This document shows, piece by piece, positions 1 to 7,639 of a stretch of DNA of 64,000 nucleotides; positions within the stretch are counted from its first letter, which is position 1, and every line of letters starts with the position of its first letter. The stretch is from Ignavibacteria bacterium (GTDB lineage Bacteria > Bacteroidota > Ignavibacteria > Kapaibacteriales > UBA2268): contig JAERMQ010000001.1 of assembly GCA_016844745.1 (NCBI GenBank), positions 87,450 through 151,449 of the forward strand, written 5' to 3'. The notes under the pieces are model-generated. The model had not been told where the DNA came from, ran no database searches, and worked only from the letters and a program-made list of their open reading frames with translations. The translations under genes and the position numbers were made by a program.

Positions 1-432
1 GCGGTTTCGATATTGAAGCAAAAAATAATAACCGATTCAAATTTAAAAAAAATCATTTTTATTGAGAAATCATCCCTGAAAAATCCCAATCAACTTGTTT
101 CAATCAGTGTAATATTAAATAACTTCGGAGTTGAATACTTGCAGGATTCAACAGATACTGATAAAATTATCCGCAAGTGTTTTCTTACTATCAATGCTAA
201 TATTACTAACAAAGAGGGTTTAATTCGTTCCCTTCCGAATTTTTCATCTTTTGTTATAGATACTTTATTCCACTGGCAGATTCATGCTGCAGAAAGTAAT
301 GCATATCCGTTTGCACGTGCACCTTTACCCGATAAAAAGGGAAGTATGTGGAATAAAATCATAGAGCCTGTAGTAATTGTTGCATCTGCAGCAGCAACTG
401 TTCTTATTTTCTTCTATGTCCGTTCAAAGTAA
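1..432 (+). CDS. Hypothetical protein with C-terminal membrane anchor, 5' end probably outside the window
   Basis: The frame is open from base 1; the first usable start inside the window is a TTG at 13 (139 residues), but the coding region may begin upstream. I recognise no domain family. The C-terminus has a short hydrophobic segment (EPVVIVASAAATVLIFFYV) followed by the charged end RSK, which fits a single tail-anchoring membrane helix. The middle carries aromatic and basic residues without a clear motif. It runs toward the converging gene that ends at 485. Function unknown; that it is coding rests on length and the coherent C-terminal helix. Confidence 0.5.
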   Translation, partial: AVSILKQKIITDSNLKKIIFIEKSSLKNPNQLVSISVILNNFGVEYLQDSTDTDKIIRKCFLTINANITNKEGLIRSLPNFSSFVIDTLFHWQIHAAESNAYPFARAPLPDKKGSMWNKIIEPVVIVASAAATVLIFFYVRSK

Positions 433-484
433 TCAGGCAGAATATATTCTTCAAATCAATATATCATCTCAAAGTAGTCATCAA

Positions 485-1147
485 TTATTGATACACTCTT
501 GGCTTGAAGCCCTGTGGGTATTCAATTACAAGCATATCACCCCTTAAAGTTGCCGGATAGTAACCGGCTTTGAGAATTTCCTGAAGCTGTCCCGGCTTCA
601 GGTGTGGAACGGCTATAACTCCGTATTTCTTCTTGCTTTGATGCTCAGGACAGAACCTGTTGACTTCTTCAAGTTTCTTCGTAAGTTGTTTGATTAGTGT
701 TTTATTGAACCGTGTCTTGACTTCAATAACGAAAAGTTGATTAGAATTCCCATTCGAAAAAGCAAGAGCGTCAGCTTCGAAATCGGCGCCTTTTATGCTT
801 CTACTTACATTTGTATCGAAAAATTCAATATCGAACTGTAACTGCAATTGTAACTGGAGTGAATTAAACAGCAAATCTTCGGTGAAATTACCGAAACTTT
901 TATGCACACCTCCAATTTGGGTTCCCTGCTCATCAATTCTCCTGCCGACTTTCTCCAAAAAAATATCCAATTCGCGAAACTTTTTGTCAGTCTCCTTAAA
1001 CTGCCTGTCAGTCTCCTTAAACTGCCTGTCAGTCTCCTTAAACTGCCGGTTAGTCTCAAGCTGTGCTTCCCTAAGTTGCTGCATATCGATGGAAAATTGT
1101 TTTAACATTTCCCAGACTTCGGCTGATGTTGCGCTTTTCTGTTTCAT
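485..1147 (-). CDS. Coiled-coil plus PD-(D/E)XK nuclease-like protein (DUF3782-like)
   Basis: 220 residues. The N-terminal third is a predicted coiled coil with three back-to-back copies of the heptad RQFKETD (about residues 34-54), encoded by a 21-bp tandem repeat near 985-1055. A glutamine/leucine run (LQLQLQLQ, about 98-105) follows. The C-terminal half carries a PD-(D/E)XK-like core: acidic residues in ADFEADALAF (about 121-130), then FVIEVKT (about 139-145), giving the D...ExK pattern. Proteins of this build are common in bacteria and are annotated as DUF3782 or as nuclease-related; no activity is established that I know of. The ATG at 1147 follows an AT-rich leader. The exact heptad repeats could change copy number by slippage without shifting the frame. 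Confidence 0.7.
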   Translation of the reverse strand: MKQKSATSAEVWEMLKQFSIDMQQLREAQLETNRQFKETDRQFKETDRQFKETDKKFRELDIFLEKVGRRIDEQGTQIGGVHKSFGNFTEDLLFNSLQLQLQLQFDIEFFDTNVSRSIKGADFEADALAFSNGNSNQLFVIEVKTRFNKTLIKQLTKKLEEVNRFCPEHQSKKKYGVIAVPHLKPGQLQEILKAGYYPATLRGDMLVIEYPQGFKPRVYQ

Positions 1148-1316
1148 TTTATTTATTTATTATTTTATTGCTAAACGGAATGTATTAATTAATATTTTAA
1201 AAATTGAAATTAAAAATTATCACCTTAATCTTAATCCAACTATATCGAATTAATGCCACTTCATCATTGTGTATGTTCGTTTTATATCAAGAGTTCCTTA
1301 TATTCTAAGAAATCAG

Positions 1317-2408
1317 CTAATTTATCCAGACACCGAAATTAAGTATAAAATCGCTTCTTGAATTAGTCGGCTTTCCGCTGTTCATATTAAATAATTTGTA
1401 ATTATCGCCGAAGTTCAACATTCTTCCTTCCAACCGAATATAAGAATTGTCGTAAGGTTTATATTCGCATCCTAAAGTTAAGTCAATTCCGGAAAGTGCC
1501 GGCGCGTAAACCCCATCTTCATTATCGACAAATGCAAATCTGAAAGTGCCGCTCAATTTCTTGATAAATTCATAATGAGCTGTTGCGAAGACTCCCAAAT
1601 ATTGCCCGTTAATTATTTTGCCATTGGCATCCTTAACATCTTTCAAAGCTAAGTCACCTTGAAGTTTAACGGCAAATTCCTTTGTGATGCTTAGTGAAGC
1701 TACAAGATTATGAAGTTGGTGTGTTATTGCATCATTGGGATTGCCTGGTTCTTCATTTCCAATTACTCCGGCATAAGAAACAGTGATATAATCAGCAAAC
1801 CTGTAAGAAAGAAATCCTCCGAAGGTTTTATTGTAATTATTCTCATCGAAAATTCCATTCCCATTCAAGACCCAGAACTGACCTGTTAAATCATCAGTTT
1901 CGTAAGATGCCCGAATGCCAGCCTGAAAAAAAGGCTCGAAATAAGTCACTAATGAATGGGAAGTAAGCCAATTATCCTTTGGCAGCATTCCTTCTCCACC
2001 AATATGAGTCAGGAAATATCCGGCATCAAGCCATAGATTATCAAATATTTTTATTCCGGCATTAGCCTGCTGAACAATTGGCATTTGAACTCCAGTTGCC
2101 GAATATGCAGTTTTATGAAGGTCGCCTACATGAAATGTCATTATAGACCTTACAATTCCCTTATAATTGATTTTTCCGGTAACCTGAGCAGTATTAATTG
2201 CAAATTCATTTTTCCGTGGACTGACGAATGTAAATTGTCTCATATTGGTATCGTCCTTCATATTAGTTCTCGAAATTCCGTTATCAGTTGCTATATATGC
2301 ATCGATATATCCGCCTATGATAAATTTTGTATCTTCGTCTGCAGATAAAAGTGGTGTACAAACAGATAGATGCATCAATACTGTTACTAACAAAGAAATT
2401 TTAGTCAT
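1317..2408 (-). CDS. Putative OmpL-like beta-barrel outer membrane protein (porin)
   Basis: 363 residues with an N-terminal signal peptide (MTKISLLVTVLMHLSVCTPLLSADE). The mature part begins with FIIGGYIDAYIA and continues as alternating polar and aromatic beta strands typical of the OmpL-like porin-2 family of Bacteroidota. Phrases such as WLDAGYFLTHIGGEG, SYETDDLTGQFWVLNGNG and the final DFILNFGVWIN resemble that family, and the last residues form an amphipathic closing strand. It probably sits in the outer membrane as a pore or transporter of unknown substrate. The next gene in the same direction, an SDR that ends 36 bp upstream of this start, need not be related in function. Confidence 0.7.
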   Translation of the reverse strand: MTKISLLVTVLMHLSVCTPLLSADEDTKFIIGGYIDAYIATDNGISRTNMKDDTNMRQFTFVSPRKNEFAINTAQVTGKINYKGIVRSIMTFHVGDLHKTAYSATGVQMPIVQQANAGIKIFDNLWLDAGYFLTHIGGEGMLPKDNWLTSHSLVTYFEPFFQAGIRASYETDDLTGQFWVLNGNGIFDENNYNKTFGGFLSYRFADYITVSYAGVIGNEEPGNPNDAITHQLHNLVASLSITKEFAVKLQGDLALKDVKDANGKIINGQYLGVFATAHYEFIKKLSGTFRFAFVDNEDGVYAPALSGIDLTLGCEYKPYDNSYIRLEGRMLNFGDNYKLFNMNSGKPTNSRSDFILNFGVWIN

Positions 2409-2444
2409 ATTAACTCCTGAGATTTATTGAGAGAAATAATTAAT

Positions 2445-3212
2445 TCAATCAACAGACTTATGGAAAGTTCTCCCTGATAAAATTAAATCAAAAAGTGCTG
2501 CCGGAACAGATTTTCCAAAATATGAAAAAAGTGACATAATCAGTGGGAAAGCTATAATCCTTTTTTCTTTTTCAATTCCTTTGACAATAATTTTCGCCGC
2601 TTCGTCGGGGTCAATCAGGAAGGGCATGTTGAATTGATTTCCCGATGTCATTTCCGTTCGGACAAAACCGGGTTTAATTGTCATTACTTTTATATTTTTT
2701 GGTGCAAGCTCGCACCGCGCAGCCTCTAACAAATGACCGGCAGCAGATTTGCTTGCACAATATGCGGCATTGCCGGGAATTCCCCTCGATTCTGCTAATG
2801 AACCTACTCCGGCAATAGTTCCTCCACCTTGTTCCAGCATAATCGGGACAAGGCAAGATAATCCATTTGCAAGTCCGAAAACATTTACTTCAAAAATTTT
2901 AACTAATGATTCAGGATTAGATTTAGAAAATAGAAAAGATTCGGCAAATCCGGCATTTAATATAGCCAGGTCAATATTGCCTAATAATTTTTTTGCTTGA
3001 TTGGCAGCCTCCCTCATTTCGTCTAAAGAAGCAACATTGCAGTGAATGGTATGGCAAGTCCCTCCGTTTGAGCTAATCCAGGATTTGACTTTATTTAAAT
3101 CTTCCGTATTGCGTGAAGAAAGAACTATAAGAGAACCTTTTTTAGCATACTCCAAAGCTAAAGCCCTTCCTATTCCCCGCGAAGCGCCTGTAATAAAAAC
3201 CGTTTTTACCAT
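2445..3212 (-). CDS. Short-chain dehydrogenase/reductase (SDR)
   Basis: 255 residues, normal length for a classical SDR. It shows the NAD(P)-binding motif TGASRGIG (about 8-15), the NAG motif in LAILNAG (about 86-88), the catalytic serine in VGSLAES (about 138) and the YxxxK pair in YCASK (Tyr151, Lys155), so it should be an active oxidoreductase. The C-terminal segment (ILSGRTFHKSVD) and the PGFVRTEM sequence are like those of SDRs acting on lipid or carbonyl substrates; the substrate cannot be told from sequence. The start at 3212 is divergent from the lipoprotein gene at 3299, leaving 86 bp for both promoters. Confidence 0.85.
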   Translation of the reverse strand: MVKTVFITGASRGIGRALALEYAKKGSLIVLSSRNTEDLNKVKSWISSNGGTCHTIHCNVASLDEMREAANQAKKLLGNIDLAILNAGFAESFLFSKSNPESLVKIFEVNVFGLANGLSCLVPIMLEQGGGTIAGVGSLAESRGIPGNAAYCASKSAAGHLLEAARCELAPKNIKVMTIKPGFVRTEMTSGNQFNMPFLIDPDEAAKIIVKGIEKEKRIIAFPLIMSLFSYFGKSVPAALFDLILSGRTFHKSVD

Positions 3213-3298
3213 TTACAAAAATATTATTTTTCCGCAACACTTAACAATATTTTGAATTTTGTAATTTTGAATCTGGTGTAAACATTGAAAATAAATTT

Positions 3299-4057
3299 AT
3301 GGTTCGAATTATTATTTTTTTAATTCTGCTTGGCTTGGAAATGCTAACAGGCTGTTCGATTTTCAAAAAAGCTGCCGGAGTGGATATCGATGCTGAACAA
3401 TTCGAGGCTGCCCGAAGAGCTAAAATCTCACGTTTGAAAGCAGAATCCCTTCAAAATTTATCTGCTCGACTATCGAAGACGGACCCAATTGATAATGCTG
3501 ATTTTTGCATTCAATTATCAGATGATTTCCTTGGGAAAATAGTGAATCAATATGAACAAACCGAAGGCTGGCTGGATGCCAATACGAATTTTTCAATCAA
3601 AAAAATCAATGTTGCTATCGAAGACGGCTATGCCTCTGCTTCCCTTGGCATGATTGCACACAATAACAAATTTAATGTCGAACTCGAGCTTATTACGGAT
3701 TGCCTTGTGACACTTGAAATGAAGAATGGTGAATTGGTTTTATCTCTTGAACCATTCAACATATCGCCAACTGCAACAGGCAAAGGAGTCGCTTCACTTG
3801 CCGAAGAAATTATAGAAAATTTAGTAAAAATCAATCTTGCCGGGCTTGGCTCCAAGCTGCCTGAAATTAAAATTCCTCTTGGTTTCTCGAATTCGATGAA
3901 CTTTCCTTCGACAAATTTCACTATCCGTGATAAAGTCAATTTACAGCTTACAAGACAGATGAATACTATCGATTACAAAATCAAATTAAAAGAATTGCTA
4001 ATTTTCAAGGGTAATATTTTTATAGCCCTGAATCTTGAATCTGTGAAAGTGAGGTAG
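3299..4057 (+). CDS. Putative lipoprotein
   Basis: 252 residues. The N-terminus (MVRIIIFLILLGLEMLTGCSIFKK) is a lipoprotein signal with the lipobox LTGC, so the mature protein probably starts at Cys19 as a lipid-anchored periplasmic or outer membrane protein. The rest alternates beta-strand-like segments (IKKINVAIEDGYASASLGMIAHNNKFNVELE is split by no known motif) and I recognise no family. The following gene, starting about 325 bp on after a repeat block, is a second lipoprotein of similar overall style, so the two may form one functional unit. Confidence 0.65.
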   Translation: MVRIIIFLILLGLEMLTGCSIFKKAAGVDIDAEQFEAARRAKISRLKAESLQNLSARLSKTDPIDNADFCIQLSDDFLGKIVNQYEQTEGWLDANTNFSIKKINVAIEDGYASASLGMIAHNNKFNVELELITDCLVTLEMKNGELVLSLEPFNISPTATGKGVASLAEEIIENLVKINLAGLGSKLPEIKIPLGFSNSMNFPSTNFTIRDKVNLQLTRQMNTIDYKIKLKELLIFKGNIFIALNLESVKVR

Positions 4058-4140
4058 AAGATGAAAATAAAAAGTATTTTTGGAAGTTCTATTAATTTTC
4101 GAGTGTCTTACTTGCTTTCGAGACTGTGCAAAAACTTTGT

Positions 4141-4388
4141 TTTGATAGTCATTCTGAACGAAGTGAAGAATCTTCTGAAAGTTCAGATGAATGTTATAAT
4201 GAAGGGAATAAAATGGAAAAATGAAACCGGAAGCTGCATTAATACAAGATTATTCTTTGTCATTTTGAAAATTTTTGAGATGGTTGTTTACAAAAATAAA
4301 GTATCAATTTTTTCTAAAAGATTCTTCACTTCGTTTAGAATGTCATTCTTCTTGACTTTTCAAACTGCCTCATTCGCAGGAATGACAT
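4141..4388. repeat. Dispersed repeat family A block overlapping a gene start
   Basis: Two inverted copies of the element GTCATTCTGAACGAAGTGAA (about 4149-4168) and its reverse (about 4319-4350) enclose about 150 bp; a tail (CTCATTCGCAGGAATGACA, about 4370-4388) follows. Close relatives lie at 5464-5541, 46821-46897, 48171-48254, 53208-53275, 54674-54757, 58207-58407 and 60758-60854. An open frame runs through the whole block from an ATG at 4061, but the first 107 residues in it look like translated repeat. Confidence 0.8.
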
Positions 4389-5212
4389 CTTTATTAGTAG
4401 TATTTGTTGTTTTATTACATTCCTGCAAAACTGTTGTTCTGCCGCCTGTTGAGCAATCACTAAGTGAAATTTCTTTTTATGAGCATAAATCAGACAGTTT
4501 AAGGAAAATCGTTGCACCGAAGTCAAAATTAAGTTCAGGCAGCGATTTATATGTATCAATAAGTAAAAATGCCATTAACCGGTTTGCTAATTCATTGGCA
4601 AATAATAGGATTGATGATTTAAATGTGAACTTTTTACCAAAGCAATCTTTTATCAGTGAAGATAAGTCTTTCCTTGGAGTAAAATATACAAATTACATGA
4701 ATATCGATACCGGATATGTGAGCCTGGATTTGAAAAAACTAAACTTTAATAAAATCGAAGGAAAAACAATCGAAGCCGGTATCGAGCTGGAAGGGAAAGG
4801 ATTTATTAAAATCTCCGGTAAATACGCTGGTGTTCCGGCAAGTGTTAAACCTGATGTTGAGTTGTATCTTAATGAAAATATATCTTTCAATATTCTCCCG
4901 GGCGAAAATGGCTCTGCAGTATTGAAGCCGAATCCAAAGAAAATTCTACTTAAAACAAAATTTTCCATCAAATTGCTGGAATGGAAATTACCCTGGTACC
5001 ATGAAGTGCCATTGGAATTGATGGAAATATTGAAACCAATTGTTCTGCCTGTTGGAATTAATACCGGTATAATGCTTCCCTTACCGGCTAAAACCTACGG
5101 AAGTAAACAAATTGAATATGTACCGTATCGCATTGAGTTTGTTGCTCCAACAGTATTTTTAAAAAATGATAAAATAGAATACACAAGCAATATAAATTTA
5201 TATAAGAAATGA
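4382..5212 (+). CDS. Putative lipoprotein whose start codon lies in a dispersed repeat
   Basis: The open frame begins at 4061, but residues 1-107 are translated repeat. A credible lipoprotein signal (MTSLLVVFVVLLHSCKT, lipobox LLHSC) starts at an ATG at 4382; a second in-frame ATG about 14 codons upstream would also give a signal peptide. Both ATGs lie inside the repeat block, so the repeat supplies the translation start. The mature part of about 260 residues is beta-rich (YVSLDLKKLNF, EAGIELEGKGFIKISGKYAG) with no recognised domain. The gene follows the lipoprotein ending at 4057 in the same direction. Start choice is the main uncertainty. Confidence 0.6.
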   Translation: MTSLLVVFVVLLHSCKTVVLPPVEQSLSEISFYEHKSDSLRKIVAPKSKLSSGSDLYVSISKNAINRFANSLANNRIDDLNVNFLPKQSFISEDKSFLGVKYTNYMNIDTGYVSLDLKKLNFNKIEGKTIEAGIELEGKGFIKISGKYAGVPASVKPDVELYLNENISFNILPGENGSAVLKPNPKKILLKTKFSIKLLEWKLPWYHEVPLELMEILKPIVLPVGINTGIMLPLPAKTYGSKQIEYVPYRIEFVAPTVFLKNDKIEYTSNINLYKK

Positions 5213-5301
5213 TATTAAGAGCCTGTTGAAAAAGAAAAGGAGAATGTCATTCTGAACTCCAAAATAATGGAATTAATAAAAATAAGCAATGACAAATTAA
5301 A

Positions 5302-5378
5302 GAGAAACCCCCTAACCCCCTTTGAAAAAGGGGGAATTGTTTGTCCCCCCTTTTTCAAAGGGGGTTAGGGGGTTTCTC
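5302..5378. repeat. Palindromic element, family C (C-rich arm / G-rich arm)
   Basis: A near-perfect inverted repeat: left arm GAGAAACCCCCTAACCCCC, right arm its complement, with short inner arms around an AATTG/TTGTCC centre. It could fold into a long hairpin. Related elements with different arm sequences lie at 21721-21827, 22199-22292, 37488-37600, 39655-39732 and 46938-47035. It sits in the 353-bp gap between converging genes together with family A pieces at 5241-5262, 5464-5498 and 5520-5541; nothing else is seen in that gap. Confidence 0.85.
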
Positions 5379-5565
5379 AATGTAGAAATTGTTGCCATTA
5401 TTTTGAATCAAGAAAAATCTGTCATTGGTAACTTGATTCAGAATCCATAAACCGCACTGGGAGTGGATTCTTCACTTCGTTCAGAATGACATTCTTCCAT
5501 TTTTATTTGTTTTCACACAGACTCATTCGCAGGAATGACAACTTAATTCTTAAAAGAATAATCCA

Positions 5566-7638
5566 TTATTGAAACATTACTATTTCAACTATTGTTTCGG
5601 ATAATTGGGGATTAGAAAAATTAAGCGCCTTGCTGCGGTTTTCCGTTGATATTTGATTTCTATTCAGTCCGAAATTTTTTACGATTAAATTTGTAATAAA
5701 TTCAATATAATGGGAATTATTATTTGTTTCCGATTGTGTATAACGAATTATTATTTTAGTTGGATTATTTAGGTTTTCCTTTAAAGATTTGATTTGTTTT
5801 TCAACAGACAACCTAATTTCAGGCTCTTCGATGGATGCTATTTGCAGGTATGCTTCGATATATGATGAATTCTGTAATTTATGAAACATCGGTTCTCTAA
5901 GATTGAGCCGGTTGACAGGAAATGTTATTTTTTCAATAACATTTTTTCCGTTTTTCCTTTCGGCAATAATTTGAATTTCCGAATTTTCATTCTTAGCTAA
6001 AATCGAACAATAGCGCGATAAATCGTAGGCTTTGTCCCATGGGAATACTCTTTTCGAATCGAGTGGAATCGTTGAACTACCGGCAATAAGATTTAAGTCG
6101 AAAGTGGTAAATTCAGAACGTGGACGGGCATCGCATCTAATATTGAACAAATTTGATGCAATGGAACAATCGTACCTGCCGATTTCAAATAATGAGAAAA
6201 TTTCCGGTTCTTCACTTATAAGTTCAAAAAATCCCGTATTTTCTTTTTTTGTTCTGACAATCATTCGAACCGGTTTAATTTGAAACCGTTCATTAAAGAA
6301 AGTTATTATTTTGGATGCAGCAGTTTCCTTACCCTCACCAGCTAAAATAATTAACTTTGCCTCAGGATACTGCCTCATCCGGGATGTAATTATACCTGGC
6401 ATATTCAGGTAGGATGAATCAATATTTCCCGCAACCGGAATTCTGATGAACTCAGTATTTAATGTAAATTCATTCAATAAAGGATTATTGTTTTGGTCGA
6501 GGAAAATAACAGGTAATATGGAGCAGGATGAATATACGAGTGAAATTTTCAGGTCTAATCTTTCAGGTTCAGATAGTATTGAAATATCTGTTTGAGTAAC
6601 GATTTCGGATTCTTTGGAAGCCGGCATGCTGTCTAAATAAGATAAATATAAATCCAGTCCGCCTTTCGAACCGGGTCTATCGGAAGCAAATATAGCAATA
6701 TCCGGTTCAATTGTAATAAAATCACTTTCATCATAACGCGTATTAATACCATCGACCGGTGATGGTCGCAACCAAATCCCATCCTCACGAACGGATAAGA
6801 AGATGTCATAACCTCCGGCGCCCTCCTGACCATTTGTAGCGAAATAGAGTGTATCGTTTGTTGCAAGAAAAGGTGTAATCTCATTTCCGGGAGAATTTAA
6901 TTCCATTAGATTACCGCTGACTACGTATGAACCGTCTGATTGGCGCAATGCCATCCATAAATCCACGTCGTTACCGGGAGAATTTCGGTCCGAAGCAAAT
7001 ATTAGAAATGTACCGTCGGGCGATACTGTTGGTTGGCTGGTGAAACTGTTATCGTTCAGGCTGTCGGCTAACGAAATATTACTCCACGAATTTTTTCTTT
7101 TAATAGTATGGAAAATATTTAAGAACGACCTGGTTGTGGATTGACGGAATGTAGAAAAATAAGCTTCATCCGGTGCGGAAAAGGTAATATAAGATTGATT
7201 GTTCCATGTTCTATTCAAATCTCCAAAAATTTTCTTTGGATGAGTGAAACCCGTATCAGTTAATTGAGAAGTATAAAAATTTGAAAAACCGCTTTCAGTC
7301 GAATTAAAATATAATTGTTTCTCGTATCTATTCCACTGAGGGCTGAACTCATCTGCTCTGGTATTTAATGATAAACATGGAACAGGAGCAGACCAATGCT
7401 TAATTTTAGAACCGGATTGAGCTGAAACTTCAGATGAAGAGATGAACAAAATTCCAAAGATGATAATAATAAAATCTATAATTCGTAGCAAAGATGTACT
7501 ACATCTGGCAGATGTAGCACATCTGGCAGATGTAGTACATATAAAAGCCTTGCACAATTTGGTGTTGTAACCTAAAATTGAGCGAGAAAGGATTTTTTCA
7601 CTTTGAGCCGTAATACGTTTTATAAATGTTCTTATCAC
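5566..7638 (-). CDS. PD40/WD40-like beta-propeller envelope protein
   Basis: 690 residues. After an unusual N-terminus comes a signal peptide (LLRIIDFIIIIFGILFISSSEVSAQ), then PD40 (TolB-like) repeats recognisable by VSPDGTFLIFASDRNSPGNDVDLW, YFATNGQEGAGGYDIFLS and IAIFASDRPGSKGGLDLY. The C-terminal third is beta-rich and ends with a weakly OmpA-like stretch. Proteins of this style in Bacteroidota are periplasmic or outer-membrane linked, some with T9SS. The GTG at 7638 is one base after the stop of the upstream WD40 gene, so translation is probably coupled. The first 45 or so residues include a translated palindromic repeat (7491-7540); a TTG at 7491 just before the signal peptide is an alternative start. 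Confidence 0.7.
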   Translation of the reverse strand: MIRTFIKRITAQSEKILSRSILGYNTKLCKAFICTTSARCATSARCSTSLLRIIDFIIIIFGILFISSSEVSAQSGSKIKHWSAPVPCLSLNTRADEFSPQWNRYEKQLYFNSTESGFSNFYTSQLTDTGFTHPKKIFGDLNRTWNNQSYITFSAPDEAYFSTFRQSTTRSFLNIFHTIKRKNSWSNISLADSLNDNSFTSQPTVSPDGTFLIFASDRNSPGNDVDLWMALRQSDGSYVVSGNLMELNSPGNEITPFLATNDTLYFATNGQEGAGGYDIFLSVREDGIWLRPSPVDGINTRYDESDFITIEPDIAIFASDRPGSKGGLDLYLSYLDSMPASKESEIVTQTDISILSEPERLDLKISLVYSSCSILPVIFLDQNNNPLLNEFTLNTEFIRIPVAGNIDSSYLNMPGIITSRMRQYPEAKLIILAGEGKETAASKIITFFNERFQIKPVRMIVRTKKENTGFFELISEEPEIFSLFEIGRYDCSIASNLFNIRCDARPRSEFTTFDLNLIAGSSTIPLDSKRVFPWDKAYDLSRYCSILAKNENSEIQIIAERKNGKNVIEKITFPVNRLNLREPMFHKLQNSSYIEAYLQIASIEEPEIRLSVEKQIKSLKENLNNPTKIIIRYTQSETNNNSHYIEFITNLIVKNFGLNRNQISTENRSKALNFSNPQLSETIVEIVMFQ
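7491..7540. repeat. Palindromic repeat family B inside a coding N-terminus
   Basis: Two tandem copies of the 15-bp palindrome ACATCTGGCAGATGT (7501-7515 and 7519-7533), with half copies on both sides. On the minus strand they encode CTTSARCATSARCSTS, directly before the signal peptide of the PD40 protein. The same palindrome stands in intergenic DNA at 36344-36374. Confidence 0.9.
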
Positions 7639-7639
7639 C

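Noticed and set aside
795..1253. Plus-strand open frame of 152 codons opposite the coiled-coil nuclease-like gene
   Set aside because: Antisense shadow of the heptad repeats and nuclease part; composition is Ser/Cys/Asn-rich and not protein-like.
4061..4381. First 107 codons of the open frame leading into the second lipoprotein
   Set aside because: The residues match translated family A repeat, and a lipoprotein signal begins only after it; kept as a finding rather than as coding sequence.
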